Assembly (NCBI GenBank): GCA_001632425.1
Contig: KV425568.1
Coordinates: 263,701-327,700, forward strand
DNA from: Neolentinus lepideus HHB14362 ss-1
Taxonomy: Eukaryota > Basidiomycota > Agaricomycetes > Gloeophyllales > Gloeophyllaceae
DNA: 64,000 nt
Direction of reading: 5' to 3'
In this document: positions 10,284-20,400 of the stretch, in pieces
Layout: every line of letters begins with the position of its first letter
How positions within the stretch are numbered: the stretch's first letter is position 1
Made by a program: the position numbers and the translations under genes
The notes under the pieces: generated by a model
What the model saw: the letters and a program-made list of their open reading frames with translations, nothing else
Told to the model about the DNA's origin: nothing
Database searches by the model: none

Positions 10284-11665
10284 TCATTTCTCAACACTTG
10301 CCTTCCCGGTAGGGTCGATACCAAACCGCTTCAGCTTCTCAAAATACTTCTGCACGCGACTGGCAACCTGTCTAGGGGTTCTCCGGCCATTCATAGCCTG
10401 CGAAATCTTCTGCCACCTAACCACCAGGTTCTCAGCTACCACCATGGTCGGAGAGAAATCGCAAGGGTAACGAACCTATTTCTCTCCCCATCGGGTATCT
10501 CTTCCAACAAGCGCTCGAGCAGATGCTGCTCAGAGACAGTCCAGGCTTGCTTGTACGTCTCAGGCTTCGGCTTGCTAGGTGCGGGTGTGGGCGTCGGTGG
10601 GGCTTCAAACATGACGGTGTCCTCACTTGGCTTGCAGGGCTTTTGAGACCGCTTGGTGGCCCTAGCTGGCGGCTCCTCGACATGTTCTCCGACGCGGCTC
10701 CGCTTCGAGGAGCGTTTCGGCTTCTCGCCGACGAGCATAGCCTCGCCAGCGGAAGACTCTTCTTTGACAACAACAGCAGGAGATACGTCGGCAATATCCA
10801 CGTCAGCACTCTCATCGTCCAAGTCGCGCCGGATGAAGACGCCGTTGACAGGCCGTGCACGTAGAGGGACCGTCAGCCCGCACTTAATCCTGCGCTTCTT
10901 GAGATCGCGGATCTTTTCGCGCTCGCGCTCCTTAAGCAGCGTCTCTGGGTCGACGTATTCTTCGGAGGAGTCTTCGTTGTCGGATAGAGGAAGTAGTTGA
11001 CTGAGAACGGGATCGAGGATAGCCTTCCGAGCGTCTTTGACGAGCCTTTGCAAGTCTGAGAGCGGTGACATCTGCGTCTTGGACGGTTGATTCCGACGAA
11101 CATGCGTAGATCGAATATTCGTTGCAAGATCCCTGATGGGGCCTGCGTCTGCGAGTGTTTTCAACAGGTACACAGCGAATCACAATAAACAGAGACATAC
11201 CACGAGAATTGAATAACGACCAATCGATATCCTTCGGGAGGAGAAGGGATTCCACGCATTGCTCGCCCAGAGATTGTCCACTAAATTTCAACTGGGACTG
11301 CGCGGTCAAATTCCTGTCATAGTCCACGTTGATAGTAACTCACATAGTCAATTATAGTCGACCCTTCCAAATTATGCTGAGCGGAGATGTCCCTTTTCAG
11401 AGATGTTAGGCGCGCAATGTCCGTCTCAGTACGAGCTAATATAGCCCTTTGCTGCTCTATGAAGTTCGAAAGCGCTTGAAAGCTATAGACGTTGTTCAGT
11501 ACGAGGTCAGCGAGGACACTCAAATGGATGGTGCTGACGTTTGTGCACGTTTATCGTCCATGGAGCTGTAAACATGAGTATATTTGGTGGAAATAGAGTA
11601 TGGGCGTGTTGGAGCCGAGCCAAAAGAGGGGGAGGCGGGGAAGAGTAGGTAGAACTGGAGGGCAT
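10284..11665 (-). CDS. SANT/Myb-domain protein related to ZZZ3
   Basis: Nuclear, probably chromatin-associated. The C-terminal SANT domain spans two exons: KQAWTVSEQHLLERLLEEIP, then after an intron with a split Arg codon WQKISQAMNGRRTPRQVASR and VQKYFEKLKRFGI. The combination of WQKI with RT..QVASRVQKYF is typical of ZZZ3, a subunit of the ATAC acetyltransferase complex in animals. Upstream are a basic stretch REREKIRDLKKRRIKCG, a region with several Lys/Arg clusters (nuclear-localisation-like) and an N-terminal helical segment FIEQQRAILARTETDIARL. No ZZ zinc finger is visible. The proposed start (ATG 11665, MPSSSTYSSPPPP) needs a 41-nt intron with a weak donor, so the N-terminus is uncertain; the frame from about 11540 down is secure. 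Confidence 0.78.
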
Positions 11666-11859
11666 CTTATAAGTTAGCTCGTGAGAACTGCAGCCACTGA
11701 CATATAGTAAATTTCAAACATAGCGAAGCGGGGTGAAGCTGCGTTGCTACTTTGCAGTAGCTTGGGAAACGGAACCGCGACATCATCTACACCTCTTTCA
11801 AATAACCAAGTATTACATTAGAAGGAGATATAACTAAACGGGACACAACATAGCCTGCT

Positions 11860-13736
11860 CTATCGCCGTTTCCCAAGGACCTTGACCAATGCAGCCTTGA
11901 TCACGTTCGCCGCTTTCTCGCATTCCTTCTTCGAGAACGCAGCACTGACCGCAATCCGAATGCTTGGTCTAGCCTCGACCATCTCCTGCCCCCTCAGCCT
12001 CCTCGCACGAGTTATGAGAACACCCTGCGTGAGCGCCTCATCCACGACATCCTGCAGCAGCCGCTCCTCCAGTTCAATATCAAACTGAGGCGGGTCGCGT
12101 GGCAGAATCGAGTTGGGATTCGACGGCTTACCCCCGGATGCGCTAGGGAGCTGCAGCGTCGGCGTGTTTGGGCGGACGTGGATGTGGAACATCGGGCTCG
12201 CGGGGTGTGACGGAATGCTGATGCAGTCAAGCCTGTCGAGCACGCTGCGCACTAGGCGAACGTTTTCTTGCAGGGTACTCAGGATGGAGGGTGTATTCCG
12301 GAGGATATTGACTCCCTCTGAAGCGCTTACAGAGAGGAGCGGCGGCATGGAAGCGGAGAAGACGAAAGCCGAGCCGTTGATTCGCTGTTGGGAAGGCCTC
12401 GACTAAGCAGACAGTCCTCACTCAGAGTATTATCACGGCTGACCTGATGGTAAGCAACATATTTTGAGCCGGCGCAGAAACCACCGCAGGATGCCAGACC
12501 GTTTGCCACGGAGCCGACCAACATGTCAACTTGGGAGGCCTGTGTTATAAGTAAGCCAATGTCGGCTTGGACTGAAGGTCGCCAGCACATACCGGAACAT
12601 TGAACAGCTCAGTCAGACCGCGCCCCGTCCTACCAACAGCACCGAATGAAATGCACTCGTCAAGAATAAGACGATATTTGTATTTGTACTTGATCTCAAT
12701 CTACAAAGACATTAGAGTGGCCGTATATGCGGGACAGAAAACTCACTAGCTTGGGCAGGTCGACCATCTGACCATCCTTTTCGAAGATACCTTCTGTGAC
12801 GATAAACTTCTTTGTCAACGGCGCCTTCTTCTTTTTCCTCTCCTTCTCAATTCCTTCGAGAACGTCTTCCAAACTCTTAAGGTCATTGTGGTCAAACCAG
12901 CGAACAGTAGAGCGAGATATCTGGACACCCTTTTGAATGGCAAAGTTCACGCCCCGGTCTGCGACGATGATATCTCCTCGTTTGGCGAACGCCGGAATGA
13001 CAGACGAGATAGTTGAAAAGCCCTGGGAGTACACGATCGCTGCCTCAGTCCCAAGGAAGTCCGCCAGATCGCGCTCGAGGTCCAAGTGCACATCTGATCA
13101 GAGTCGGGGGGTCAGACGAGCGAGACCGGATGACACCCCTATCACTAACCTGTTGTTCCATAGAATCCTGGAGGACCACAACTACCTAGACCATACTTCC
13201 GCAGCGTCTCAATAGCCTTGTTCTTAATATCATCGTTGCCAGCCAGTCCAGTGAAATTCGTTCCAGTGAAGTTCAACACCGTCTTCCCGCTGTTCGCAAG
13301 TTTCGGCCGTGGGCCTTGCGCACCAGCAAATACGGGGACAGTGTCGAGTTCCACCTGCTCTTGAGGTGACAGGGACTCGGCGAGGGGTTCGGGAGTCCAT
13401 TCGTTCACCAGTTCATCAATTTCCTACCCGACACCGTTGGATCCTCCTCCGGGCATAGAACAAAAGACTTACCTTCTCGGTAAATTGAATAAAATTCTTT
13501 CCATCCTTATCTGCCCTCGTTCGCGACTGCAATAGTGTCCATATAGCAAACACTGCAAGGACCAGCTCGAGCACAGTCCGTCCAGGGTCGTTCTGGTGCG
13601 ATGACTTGACATACCGTGCAATGACGGCGGAGCCAGGTATCCTATTGAAACCATTCTCGACAGTAGTGTAGGACTGCGCCAAGAACGAGAATAGCGGCTC
13701 TAAATTGGCCGACGTGCTCGCCATCGCGGAGGACAT
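11860..13736 (-). CDS. LCB1: Serine palmitoyltransferase subunit 1 (LCB1)
   Basis: Non-catalytic subunit of the ER serine palmitoyltransferase, which condenses serine with palmitoyl-CoA in the first step of sphingolipid synthesis. ATG 13736 begins [20 protein letters not shown]. One N-terminal membrane segment ([16 protein letters not shown]) precedes the alpha-oxoamine synthase fold: [69 protein letters not shown] and [20 protein letters not shown]. At the place where LCB2 carries the PLP-binding lysine this protein has none, as expected for LCB1. The C-terminus ends [12 protein letters not shown]. It is divergent from the next gene, with only 123 bp between start codons. Confidence 0.95.
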
Positions 13737-13859
13737 GATGGGTAAGAGCAACCCGCGTGAAACCAGACTCGGACAACTCGGACTTTGTAGTCTGAACCTT
13801 CTTACTGTTCGACCTCGAACAACTCGACGCAGGGCTCGTCGGCACCCCCGCCCACTGGC

Positions 13860-16191
13860 ATGGCGTCTCCATCGCATAGGTCGACGACGTCGGCGGCCAG
13901 TGCATCTTCAAGTAGTCTGGTACCACCGCCTCTAACGACGACAAAGCTAGAGAGGAGGATGACTTCCCCGAACCTGCCGCCCCCAAGTCCTCTTAATCTT
14001 GTCAGTCTTGGACCTAGACATGATGTATTGTATTCTATCTAATATCTAATGTGTGTCTATGTAGCCAGAGCCTGAACGCGGACCGTTAGCGTCTCCGAAA
14101 CTGGTACGGCCTCCTTCACCCCTCCGGAACGGATTCACGGCAGACGATAGTTTCTCGGACGATGAAGAGGACAATGACCGCACATGGGGCCGCTCAACGG
14201 GCAGATCACACTCGCCAACTCCGTCTATTGGGAAGTTCGCGGCCAACTTTGCTCAGCGCGTCAATTCCTTCGTGAACAATATTGGTCCCAAGTCGCCGAG
14301 CGCGTTACCTACGGACGCTGAATTGGAGGCAGAGGCAGAACGCGAACGCGAACGGAGTCGTCGTGAGGCGGAGCGGATTATTACTATGGAAGCGGAGGAA
14401 CGGAGGATAATGGAAGAACGCGTCCTAGCCATGATGCAGAATCATACATCGCCCCCACCGAGCCGTTCGCAGACTACGCCAAACCCTCCGTCTCCCTCCT
14501 CGTCCAACAAGGAAGGCGGGCCCAGCTGGTGGTCCGCTGCAAAAAACAAACTGACGCCAACGAAGGAGTTAACTCCTGCGCAGCAGATCGTGAAGGAGAC
14601 GAAAGCGAAAGAGAAGGAAGAGAAGGTTATGGAGAAGAGGAGGAAGAGCCAGGAGTGGCCTGCGAGTGGGCAGAACAAGTACACTGACCCTGGTTTCCGG
14701 AACCTCATCGGTCCGTCTACCCCTCTGCAGCCACCTCGACCGCTGTCAGCGACGCCCTCATCCCCACCTATCCCTGGGCCACTAAGTGCTCCACCGAGTT
14801 TAACAGCATCACCTAGGCGTAACACCGAGAGTCCCTCCCGAGAGGCACCTCCTTTATACGCCCAATTCAATTCACAGGGGGTACTTGACGTCCAAGGAAC
14901 TTTACTCGTCATTGCGAAGCGGTTTGAGAAGCTCGAGCGATGGACAGTCGGCCATGTCCGTGCACTTGAAGAGCGTATGAGCGACGTGGAGAAGTGGCTC
15001 GTTGACAAGGAGAAAGAGAAGGAAGCCAGGGATGTAGTGGCCTCCACTTCATCGCGAGGGGAGCCGTATGTGGCTGGAGCGCAGCCTCAACCCACCGAGT
15101 TGGCTGAACTTCGCGATGAACTGACTGAGGTCCAAGGCCGTATTGGGGAGCTGGGTCGCGAGATTGCAAAACTCGCCATCGCTCCAGGCAATCTCTCTTC
15201 AGTCTCGTCTCGCAACTCAGCATCCTCGATGGCCAGAGCCCCATCTGCGAGCTCATCTTTTGCTGTTCGTCATATGCATACCCCATCGACTGGCAGAGGG
15301 CGCGAGTCGACTAGCCCTCCTGTGCCAGGTCACTCGAGCTCGGGTTCGCGCACACGCTTGCCCTACCCGACGGGCGATTATGCTTCCCCTCCAGATTCTA
15401 CTCTCCTGAGCCAGGGAGTATTTTCTCCTACGAACTCGCCACCTGCTTCCCTCAGCTCATCTACCCGAGCACAGCCCGTGACTATATCTGGACTGCCCAT
15501 GTCTGCTGAGATACTGACTACCTCGACTAGTGGTTTGCCGAGGTCTACTTCACCCTTGGAAATAAGTAGCAGTCCTCGCGCGGAGCCCTTGCCCCCTCCT
15601 CGCATCCCAGCTGCTCGCACTTCAAGTATCAGCCCTACTCCAAGGAAGAGGTATACAGTTGCGTTGGGCGAACCTGTTGTCTCCCGTTTGGATGGCGACA
15701 GGCCGTTGACTCCTACGACTCCGGCGCAACGGATGGGGACCGCATATTTCTCGTCGTCGGCTGTGGTAGACGAACCCAGTACTACGGATGACGAAGAAGA
15801 AGAAGAAGAAGAAGAAGAAGAAGACGGGTTTCAAGATGAAACAATTGGAAAATCGTCAGGACGCTTATCGTTGGGAGGAAAGTCAAGCGGCCTGTCTCCC
15901 TCTCCTCCGCTTTCGAACCCTCGCGTGCGGGCTCAATCGACTTATGGTCTATCCTCAATTGCCGCTGCTTCGCCCAATACACCGCTCCATCAACGGCTGC
16001 GGTCCCGCTCGACTGACATGCGATTTGGGCTTGGTATCAGCTTGGATGGCCCCAAGTTCGTCGACCCACTTGTTATTAGGAAGCAGGAGAAAGAAGCGAC
16101 TGCGAAGGTCGTCCCGCCAAAGGTGACAGCAGGCAAGAAGGTGCCTGTCGGCGAGCTTGTCGCCTTCTTTGACGGAGGGGAGAAACGGTGA
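13860..16191 (+). CDS. Low-complexity coiled-coil protein of unknown function
   Basis: Two exons, 13860-14000 and 14065-16191, give about 755 residues. The ATG at 13860 starts [20 protein letters not shown]. After the intron the frame continues PEPERGPLASPKLVRPPSPL. The protein is Ser/Pro-rich and largely disordered. A charged helical region (ELEAEAERERERSRREAERI), a basic coiled segment (KETKAKEKEEKVMEKRRKSQ), and a well-ordered central block (LDVQGTLLVIAKRFEKLERW, then ALEERMSDVEKWL) look like coiled coil. A run of ten Glu codons lies near 15793. The end (MRFGLGISLDGPKFVDPLV ... GELVAFFDGGEKR) looks conserved. I do not recognise a family; a scaffold or cytoskeletal role is only a guess. It shares its upstream region with LCB1. 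Confidence 0.82.
15793..15822 (+). repeat. GAA trinucleotide run encoding polyglutamate
   Basis: Ten uninterrupted GAA codons, framed by GAT GAC and GAC, within the low-complexity coiled-coil gene. The run encodes an acidic tract and is a natural candidate for length variation between strains. Confidence 0.9.
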
Positions 16192-16680
16192 CTAGCGATG
16201 AACTGTGGGTGTGTATTATTTCGGTCTAATCTGAATCACAACAAGCAATATCCTGCATAGCACTACCAGGCTAAATGTCAAATCATGATTATACTAGTGT
16301 CCGTCATTTGCTATTCTTGGAGATACCATGCAGTTTGCTGTTTTCTAGTATGTATTTGATGTATTGTCTACCGCTTTGCTATGCCTTTTGTATGTAACGG
16401 CGGATCCAGAGTCGATTTTTATTTTCTGGTGGTGGTACTCGTAGCGACTGGAAGCTGTGTAAGCAACAAGCCGCATCTGCGCTATTTTGAGCGATAAGGC
16501 GATAGGGAGATCTTTTGAGTTTGACGCTAGTGGGTGCATATATCACTGTACATACAAAGAACGCGGTGTTAATCTCTACCACTAGCGCTCCGCGAGAGAA
16601 AGGATAAGAAAAAATGATTTCGAGTTGTTAGTTTGTGAATCTTAGTTCTGCATTATTCCGTGTGCAGATACATCCGTGAT

Positions 16681-16690
16681 TCCGCGCGGA
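16681..16690. promoter_or_regulatory. Palindrome TCCGCGCGGA
   Basis: Perfect 10-bp palindrome, resembling a PDRE with two extra central bases, 752 bp upstream of the ABC pump start. Confidence 0.4.
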
Positions 16691-17026
16691 TTCAACTTAG
16701 CGTGATGCGTGACGGTGGTGCTTCTCGGGCAACTGTGACCATCGCGATCAGGCCTACTGCTTGGCGGATGCTTGGTCATCACAGATATTCCGGCGGAGCG
16801 GAATCGTCTGGTAACACGAATGTGAGCGGCACATTTTTGTGTACATGCAAGCGGTCAGCTTCATTATGCGGGGCATCCGGAGAGCAGCCGGGACGCATCA
16901 AGGAGATAGCCGCTGCGGAAGGTAGGAGCATCCGCTCCCTGCCAGCAGGAAATCTTACGCATCTCTTCTACTAGGTCTTTTAGTCCATATAAACGCCCAA
17001 TACATGTGTCTTGGTCAGCACGGCCG

Positions 17027-17034
17027 TTCCGGAA
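17027..17034. promoter_or_regulatory. Palindrome TTCCGGAA
   Basis: Perfect 8-bp palindrome with an inverted CCG/CGG core, about 410 bp upstream of the pump ATG and directly followed by an AT-rich tatata stretch. Confidence 0.35.
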
Positions 17035-17172
17035 TATATAATCTCCTAATCCGCCACTCAATCATCCGATATGGGGGAATCTATCGCAATGTGAGTTCGG
17101 ACTTATAGTCGTAAGCAGATGTATGCAGTCAGCAATCGGACGGCAAGGCTGCGTCCCTGCTGAATGTGATAT

Positions 17173-17180
17173 TCCGCGGA
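17173..17180. promoter_or_regulatory. Perfect PDRE-type palindrome TCCGCGGA
   Basis: Identical to the palindromic pleiotropic drug response element bound by Pdr1/Pdr3 upstream of PDR5 and related pumps in budding yeast. It lies 262 bp upstream of the ATG of a PDR-family transporter. The match is seen directly. Its use in a basidiomycete is inference, since Pdr1 orthologues are not expected there. Confidence 0.5.
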
Positions 17181-17322
17181 TGAACTTCCAGTGAGAAGCC
17201 GCCATCAACAGCCAATGAGCCAATGAGAGTGCTGGTAACACATTCTTGCTTACGATGAAACCTCCGGGCGCTCTGATCGGTGGTCGCGACATCACCCAGG
17301 CTGCAGGGCATCCAGTCGTCGT

Positions 17323-17331
17323 ATATATATA
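17323..17331 (+). promoter_or_regulatory. TATA box of the ABC pump
   Basis: An alternating TATATATA run about 112 bp upstream of the start codon, followed by a pyrimidine-rich leader (tttccttcctttctag) before the ATG at 17443. Position and sequence fit a core promoter. Confidence 0.55.
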
Positions 17332-17442
17332 ACGTACGTCCCGGCGAGAGAAACACCTCTCGCTGCTTTCCTTCCTTTCTAGACTTGTCTTTGGTTCCTT
17401 TTTTACAGCTAGGCTTGGTGTACGATTTCGTCTAATATCGAC

Positions 17443-20400
17443 ATGACGTCGCCCGAGCCACAGCAAGAGCGTCCCTTTGAATCAATAGAGGAACGGGATC
17501 AGTTTCCGACTTTCGCCCCTTTAGTGTCACACAGGACTCGTCGTTCCAGCGTCCACTCGCACAAGTCTCATGCGTCCCATGTCTCGCTGGATCACTTTGA
17601 CCAGGATGGAGTAGCAGCTTTGCGGAGGACGATGAGTCGACAGTCCCAAGCTGTTGCGGAAGCGAGGGAGGGGTCGGGAAGCACGCACGCTAGCGAGAAT
17701 ACCGTTACCGGTGCAGATGAGCCTTTTGATTTCGAGAAGGTCTTGAGAACGGCAGTTAAGAAGTGAGTCTTCCGTGTCTTCGCGTGTTATACATCAATCG
17801 ATGAATTTCTTTCCGGTGAATGAAGACTGGGCGAGTCGGACATCAAGAAGCGCGAGATAGGAGTGACTTTCAAAGATCTGAGGGTCATCGGAATGGGCTC
17901 CACTGCCTCTTACCAGCAGACGGTGGGAACCTTGTTCAACCCTCACACCCTGGTCGAAACGATCAACAAGATCAGGCACCCGCCTCTCCGCGACCTCTTG
18001 AGTGGGTTCGAGGGCGTAGTGCGTCCCGGTGAAATGCTGCGTAAGTATGTGCCTTTTCATTGAAGACTGTTTCCTCACGTATTATGCGTAGTGGTGCTTG
18101 GCCGTCCTGGTTCTGGCTGCTCTACCTTCCTCAAGGCGTTGGCCAATCAGCGTGATGAATATTACTCCGTACAAGGCGACGTCATGTACGACACCTTCAC
18201 GCCCTCCGAAGTCGCCAAATACTATCGTGGCGACGTGCAGTATTCCCCTGAAGACGATGTCCACTTCCCCACCCTGACCGTGGAGCAGACGATCTCTTTC
18301 GCTGCCAAGACCCGGACGCCCCAGGCGCGGATCGATGGAATCAGCAGAGACGCCTATGTCGAGCGCATGGTGGACGTATTAACCACCATTTTCGGTCTTA
18401 GACATGTTCGTAATACCCTCGTCGGTGACGCCAGTATCCGTGGTGTCAGTGGTGGAGAGAAGAAGCGTGTTAGTATCGCGGAGGCGCTCGCGACGAACAG
18501 CCTCATGAACTCCTGGGACAAGTAATGTCCTTCTTTTCCTCCTTTGAGAAAGATTCTGATGTCCCTTTGTTTACAGCTCTACCCGTGGACTCGACTCGTC
18601 TACCGCCCTTGAGTTTGTTCGCGCCCTCAGGATCGCCACAGATGTGGCGCGCCAGTCCACCATCGTATCCATCTACCAAGCCGGCGAGTCTTTGTACGAG
18701 TTGTTCGATAAGGTCTGCGTCATCTATGAGGGCAAGATGGCCTACTTCGGCCCAGCCGACCGTGCAAGGCAGTACTTTATCGACTTGGGTTACGAACCGG
18801 CGAACCGACAGACGACTGCAGATTTCCTTGTTGCTGGTATGTATGATCGTTTCTTACCAAAGCATGTCGTTCACCATTGTGTATCACAGTGACGGATCCG
18901 AACGGTCGCATCCCTCGCCAGGTCTCGCACCCCATCCCACGCAATGCTATTGAATTTGCAGAGCACTTCAGGAAGTCTGACTTGGCCGCCCTGAACCGCG
19001 ACGACATCCAGTCCTACCAGGCAGAGGTTACCGGCCAGCCGCACCGATCTGAACACTACAAACAGAGCGTCTGGGAAGATCATGCGAAGACTACGAGGAA
19101 GAAGAGTCCCTACCTCATTTCGATACCCATGCAAACGCGAGCGCTGATTACCAGGCGGGTACAGATCATTAGGGGCAACATGGCCGGGCAGGTCGTTAAC
19201 CTTGTGTGAGTGCGAGCCGCTTCGTGGTTTCGTTTAGATATTCATTCCGTGTGGTGTAGCTCTTTCATTCTCCAGGGTATCATTATGGGGACGACCTTCT
19301 ACCAGGTGCCGAACAATACGTCCGCCTACTTCTCTCGCGGTGGTATCCTGTTCTTGTACGTGACGCACACATTTGTCTCTTGAAATTCCTCCCTTACATT
19401 TTTCAACATAGCGCCTTGCTGTTCGCGGGTTTACAGTCTATGGCCGAAATCCCTGCCCTTTTTGTCCAGCGTCCAATCGTACTGAGGCAATACAAGGCGG
19501 GCATGTACCACCCATTCGTCGAATCTCTCGCCATGACACTCGTTGATATCCCTGTCACACTTTTCACGCTTATAATATTCGTAATTATACTTTATTTCCT
19601 AGTCGGGCTGCAGAAATCCGCGGGGCAATTCTTGTAAGTTGGACTCTCTTCCTCCGATATTACAATACTTAACTGGGTCTTAGTACCTTTTTCCTATTCA
19701 CCCTCACCATGACCATGACTCTCAAGGCGTACTTCCGTGGTCTGGCAGCGTCTTTCAAGGCTCCCGCTCCCGCCCAGACTATTGGTGGTGTTGTGCTGCT
19801 CGTATTGGTCTTATACACTGGATACAACATCCCCAAACCTTCAATGATCGGAGCCCTGCGCTGGATCACTTACATCAACGTCAGTCCCCTTTTGGAGTAC
19901 AGATGCACGTGAATCATTGACGCTATTCCTTTTACAGCCTCTTCGGTACGGGTACGAAGCCATATTGACCAATGAGTTCAGAACCTTGAACGGCACTTGC
20001 GCAACTCTAGTCCCGTCCGGTCCTGGTTACGAGGGCGTGTCGCTGGATAATCAAGTATGCACGACGGTCGGGGCCGTTCCTGGGCTCCCGTACGTAGACG
20101 GTCGGAAATACGTGGCACTTTCCTTCCAGTATTCGTACAGTAACACATGGAGGGTGTGTACGCTCGGATCTTCAGGTTTCTGCCAGCATCTGATATAGAC
20201 CTCTACAGAACTTCGGCATCCTTCTTGCCTTCTGCATTGCTTTCTTGGCGGCGCTTCTCGTGGTTACTGAATTCAACACGGCCGCCGGCGCTGAGGCGGC
20301 TGTTTTGCTTTGGAAGCGCGGCGCGAAGACTTCGGATGTCGTGAAGGAGGAGGAGGAAGTGGGCAAAGGTGATGCCGAGAAGGCGATTTCCAGTGGTGAC

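Larger units (their letters stand above)
16192..17442 (+). promoter_or_regulatory. Long upstream region of the PDR-type ABC pump, rich in CCG/CGG palindromes
   Basis: 1.25 kb without a supported gene, unusually long for this window. The first part is the 3' flank of the preceding gene. From about 16680 it contains several inverted CCG/CGG arrangements: TCCGCGCGGA at 16681, TTCCGGCGGAGCGGAA at 16788, TTCCGGAA at 17027 and TCCGCGGA at 17173. A TATA box follows near 17323. Inverted CGG triplets are the usual target of Zn2Cys6 fungal regulators. That such a factor acts here is inference. Confidence 0.6.

Noticed and set aside
14442..15047. Long minus-strand frame of about 200 codons
   Set aside because: Antisense shadow of the low-complexity coiled-coil gene, whose frame is continuous, longer and has a phase-consistent intron.
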